From positions 1 through 6,097 of the forward strand of contig CAMFPD010000139.1 of NCBI GenBank assembly GCA_945971355.1: a DNA stretch of 6,097 nucleotides, read 5' to 3'. Under the pieces are notes generated by a model that worked only from the letters and a program-made list of their open reading frames with translations, was not told where the DNA came from and ran no database searches. Of this stretch, positions 5,496 to 6,097 are shown piece by piece. Both the position numbers and the translations under genes were made by a program. This stretch comes from an uncultured Lachnobacterium sp. (GTDB lineage Bacteria > Bacillota > Clostridia > Lachnospirales > Lachnospiraceae). Every line of letters begins with the position of its first letter. Position 1 is the first letter of the stretch.

Positions 5496-5524
5496 CATCC
5501 TCCTTCACAGGCGCGGAGTAGATG
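5496..5524 (-). promoter_or_regulatory. hairpin masking the toxin ribosome binding site
   Basis: In the toxin mRNA, CATC (5524-5521) and CTCC (5518-5515) can pair with GGAGGATG (5503-5496). This gives 8 bp with a 2-nt bulge and an 11-nt loop, and hides most of AAGGAGG. The masking strand is the ATCTACTCCG motif shared with the antitoxin RNA. Ribosome-site occlusion is common in type I toxin mRNAs; this fold was drawn by eye. Confidence 0.5.
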
Positions 5525-5534
5525 CAACCGTTCT

Positions 5535-5556
5535 TCGGCTTCCCTATTAAGTGTAT
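5535..5556 (-). repeat. promoter-proximal inverted repeat, toxin copy
   Basis: This is the inverted partner of 5300-5321 (20 of 22 identical), starting at the -10 box of the toxin promoter and covering the predicted transcript start. The second shared block, ATCTACTCCG, follows at 5523-5514. This indicates that the two transcription units arose from, or are constrained to keep, a common 5' module. Confidence 0.85.
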
Positions 5557-5585
5557 TAAATTGTAATTTTAAATTATGAATTCAA
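5555..5585 (-). promoter_or_regulatory. promoter of the toxin mRNA
   Basis: On the minus strand TTTAAT (5560-5555) is the -10 box, aligned with the TATAAT of the antitoxin promoter through the shared repeat. The best -35 is TTGAAT (5585-5580) with a long 19-bp spacer; GAATTC would give 17 bp. The toxin promoter is visibly weaker than that of the antitoxin RNA. The mRNA would run from about 5548 to the shared terminator, about 180 nt. Confidence 0.5.
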
Positions 5586-5651
5586 GATATTATGTTGTAA
5601 AAATGAAATATAATGGTTTTTAAAAAGTGATCAAGAGTAATCAAATTTTTT

Positions 5652-5695
5652 GAGAATAAAAATACCGCAAACCCAGTAAAATAAAGGATTCGCGG
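5652..5695 (-). terminator. intrinsic terminator downstream of the tRNA gene
   Basis: Read on the minus strand, CCGCGAATCC (5695-5686) pairs with GGGTTTGCGG (5674-5665) over 10 bp including two G-T pairs, with an 11-nt loop and TATTTTTATT after it. It lies 12 bp downstream of the tRNA 3' end and fits as the native terminator of that tRNA transcript. This marks DNA to its left as chromosomal. Confidence 0.8.
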
Positions 5696-5707
5696 CTTAA
5701 TCACTAA

Positions 5708-5730
5708 TGCCGGCGGCGGGACTTGAACCC
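5708..5730 (-). other. tRNA 3' fragment, probable attachment site (att) of an integrated element
   Basis: On the minus strand these 23 nt read as the 3' end of a tRNA: the end of the T-stem (GGG), the T-loop TTCAAGT, CCCGC, the acceptor strand CGCCGGC and discriminator A at 5708. CCA is not encoded. The bases to the right do not continue into an anticodon arm or 5' half, so the tRNA is broken here. An acceptor ending CGCCGGC implies a 5' end GCCGGCG, common in tRNA-Leu (a guess). With a phage-type integrase 70 bp away, this is best read as the duplicated att core. The intact tRNA would lie at the far end of the element. Confidence 0.75.
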
Positions 5731-5776
5731 ATTTTTGAAGTTATATAGATGGCTTAAAATCAATATTTTTGAGATA

Positions 5777-5796
5777 TTGTGACCAATTTGTGACCA
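5777..5796. repeat. tandem 9-bp direct repeats, candidate integrase arm sites
   Basis: TTGTGACCA occurs at 5777-5785 and 5788-5796, an 11-bp period (about one helical turn), between the att core and the integrase stop codon. Tyrosine integrases of the lambda and Tn916 type bind such short direct repeats with their N-terminal domain. The assignment rests on position and period only. Confidence 0.5.
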
Positions 5797-5799
5797 TTT

Positions 5800-6097
5800 T
5801 TATTTAAACACTTCTGTCATATATTCAGCTGCAAATTTCATCATGTCCTCTTCTTTATCTTTCTGAGCATGACGATATACTGTTTTGAGTACATTGTCAG
5901 AGCTCCATCCACCAGCTTTCATTATGTAGCTATCTGGTATACCTAGAGAGTGAGCCATACTAGCATAGTAATGTCTAAGTGCATGATATTTGAATGGTTC
6001 AATGCCTAATTTTTTCTGAGTAGCCTTGAGATACTCAAGTATTTTGTCTGGATGTCCTGAGAATCCAATGCCTTGCTCAAGTAGTAAATCTCTACAC
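5800..6097 (-). CDS. int: phage-type tyrosine recombinase (integrase), C-terminal part (truncated by window edge)
   Basis: Ninety-eight codons are visible, ending at TAA (5802-5800); the 5' part lies beyond the right edge. The segment holds the catalytic end of a tyrosine recombinase: the box HALRH with His38 and Arg41 (numbering of the visible part), GIPDSYIMKAGGW (52-64) with the Trp that replaces the second His in many integrases, and VYRHA with nucleophile Tyr74. These residues cut and rejoin DNA at att sites through a 3'-phosphotyrosine link. The gene reads toward a broken tRNA 3' end 70 bp downstream, as in lambda-like and integrative-conjugative elements, so the rest of the element should lie to the right. 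Whether it is a prophage or a conjugative element cannot be told from here. Confidence 0.93.
   Translation of the reverse strand, partial: CRDLLLEQGIGFSGHPDKILEYLKATQKKLGIEPFKYHALRHYYASMAHSLGIPDSYIMKAGGWSSDNVLKTVYRHAQKDKEEDMMKFAAEYMTEVFK

Noticed and set aside
5745..5763. CTTAAAATC near 5752 resembling a tRNA-Leu(UAA) anticodon loop
   Set aside because: It is on the opposite strand from the tRNA 3' fragment, lacks a paired stem and is not at the right distance.
1..6097. CRISPR array or insertion sequence
   Set aside because: No regularly spaced repeats and no transposase. The only repeats are the toxin-antitoxin inverted repeat and the two 9-mers beside the integrase.

Overview
The window looks like low-GC Gram-positive DNA. 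A motile member of the Lachnospiraceae (Butyrivibrio/Pseudobutyrivibrio-like) is the best guess, based on AT-rich intergenic DNA, strong purine-rich ribosome binding sites, the style of the diaminopimelate decarboxylase and the holin-like micro-toxin family. That placement is an inference from recalled family resemblance; no search was run.

Layout from left to right: (1) The start of a leftward small membrane protein gene runs off the left edge (1-185). (2) After a gene-poor stretch comes a sigma-28-like promoter (375-401) and a leader holding a hairpin with a T-run (452-509). This leads into a 388-aa calcium-binding EF-hand-type protein with no signal peptide (568-1734). (3) A strong bidirectional terminator (1826-1883) separates it from a convergent lytic transglycosylase gene (1937-2704, minus). 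The latter also lacks a signal peptide and has an even better sigma-28-like promoter (2775-2801). The two genes may belong to a motility or flagellar-export regulon. (4) Diaminopimelate decarboxylase lysA (2944-4212) is a monocistronic housekeeping gene. Its only visible terminator-like hairpin lies inside the tail of the convergent gene. (5) A 249-aa HTH-XRE repressor (4230-4979, minus) has a degenerate S24/LexA-like C-terminal domain and a small palindrome between its promoter hexamers.

(6) The most notable part is 5273-5585, which reads as a compact type I toxin-antitoxin locus. A 28-aa membrane peptide of the holin-like toxin type is encoded on the minus strand (5403-5489). It converges on a roughly 104-nt non-coding RNA on the plus strand, driven by a consensus promoter (TTGACA, 17 bp, TATAAT). 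The two transcripts share one bidirectional terminator, so their 3' ends are complementary. Their 5' ends carry the same 22-nt element (20/22 identical, as an inverted repeat in the DNA) and the same ATCTACTCCG motif. In the toxin mRNA that motif can fold onto the Shine-Dalgarno sequence.

(7) The right end is a chromosome/mobile-element junction. It holds the 3' fragment of a tRNA gene (probably tRNA-Leu, minus strand, 5708-5730) with its native terminator (5652-5695). Next come two 9-bp direct repeats one helical turn apart and the C-terminal 98 residues of a tyrosine recombinase (5800-6097). An integrated element therefore probably extends to the right of the window, and the toxin-antitoxin locus lies just outside it on the chromosomal side.
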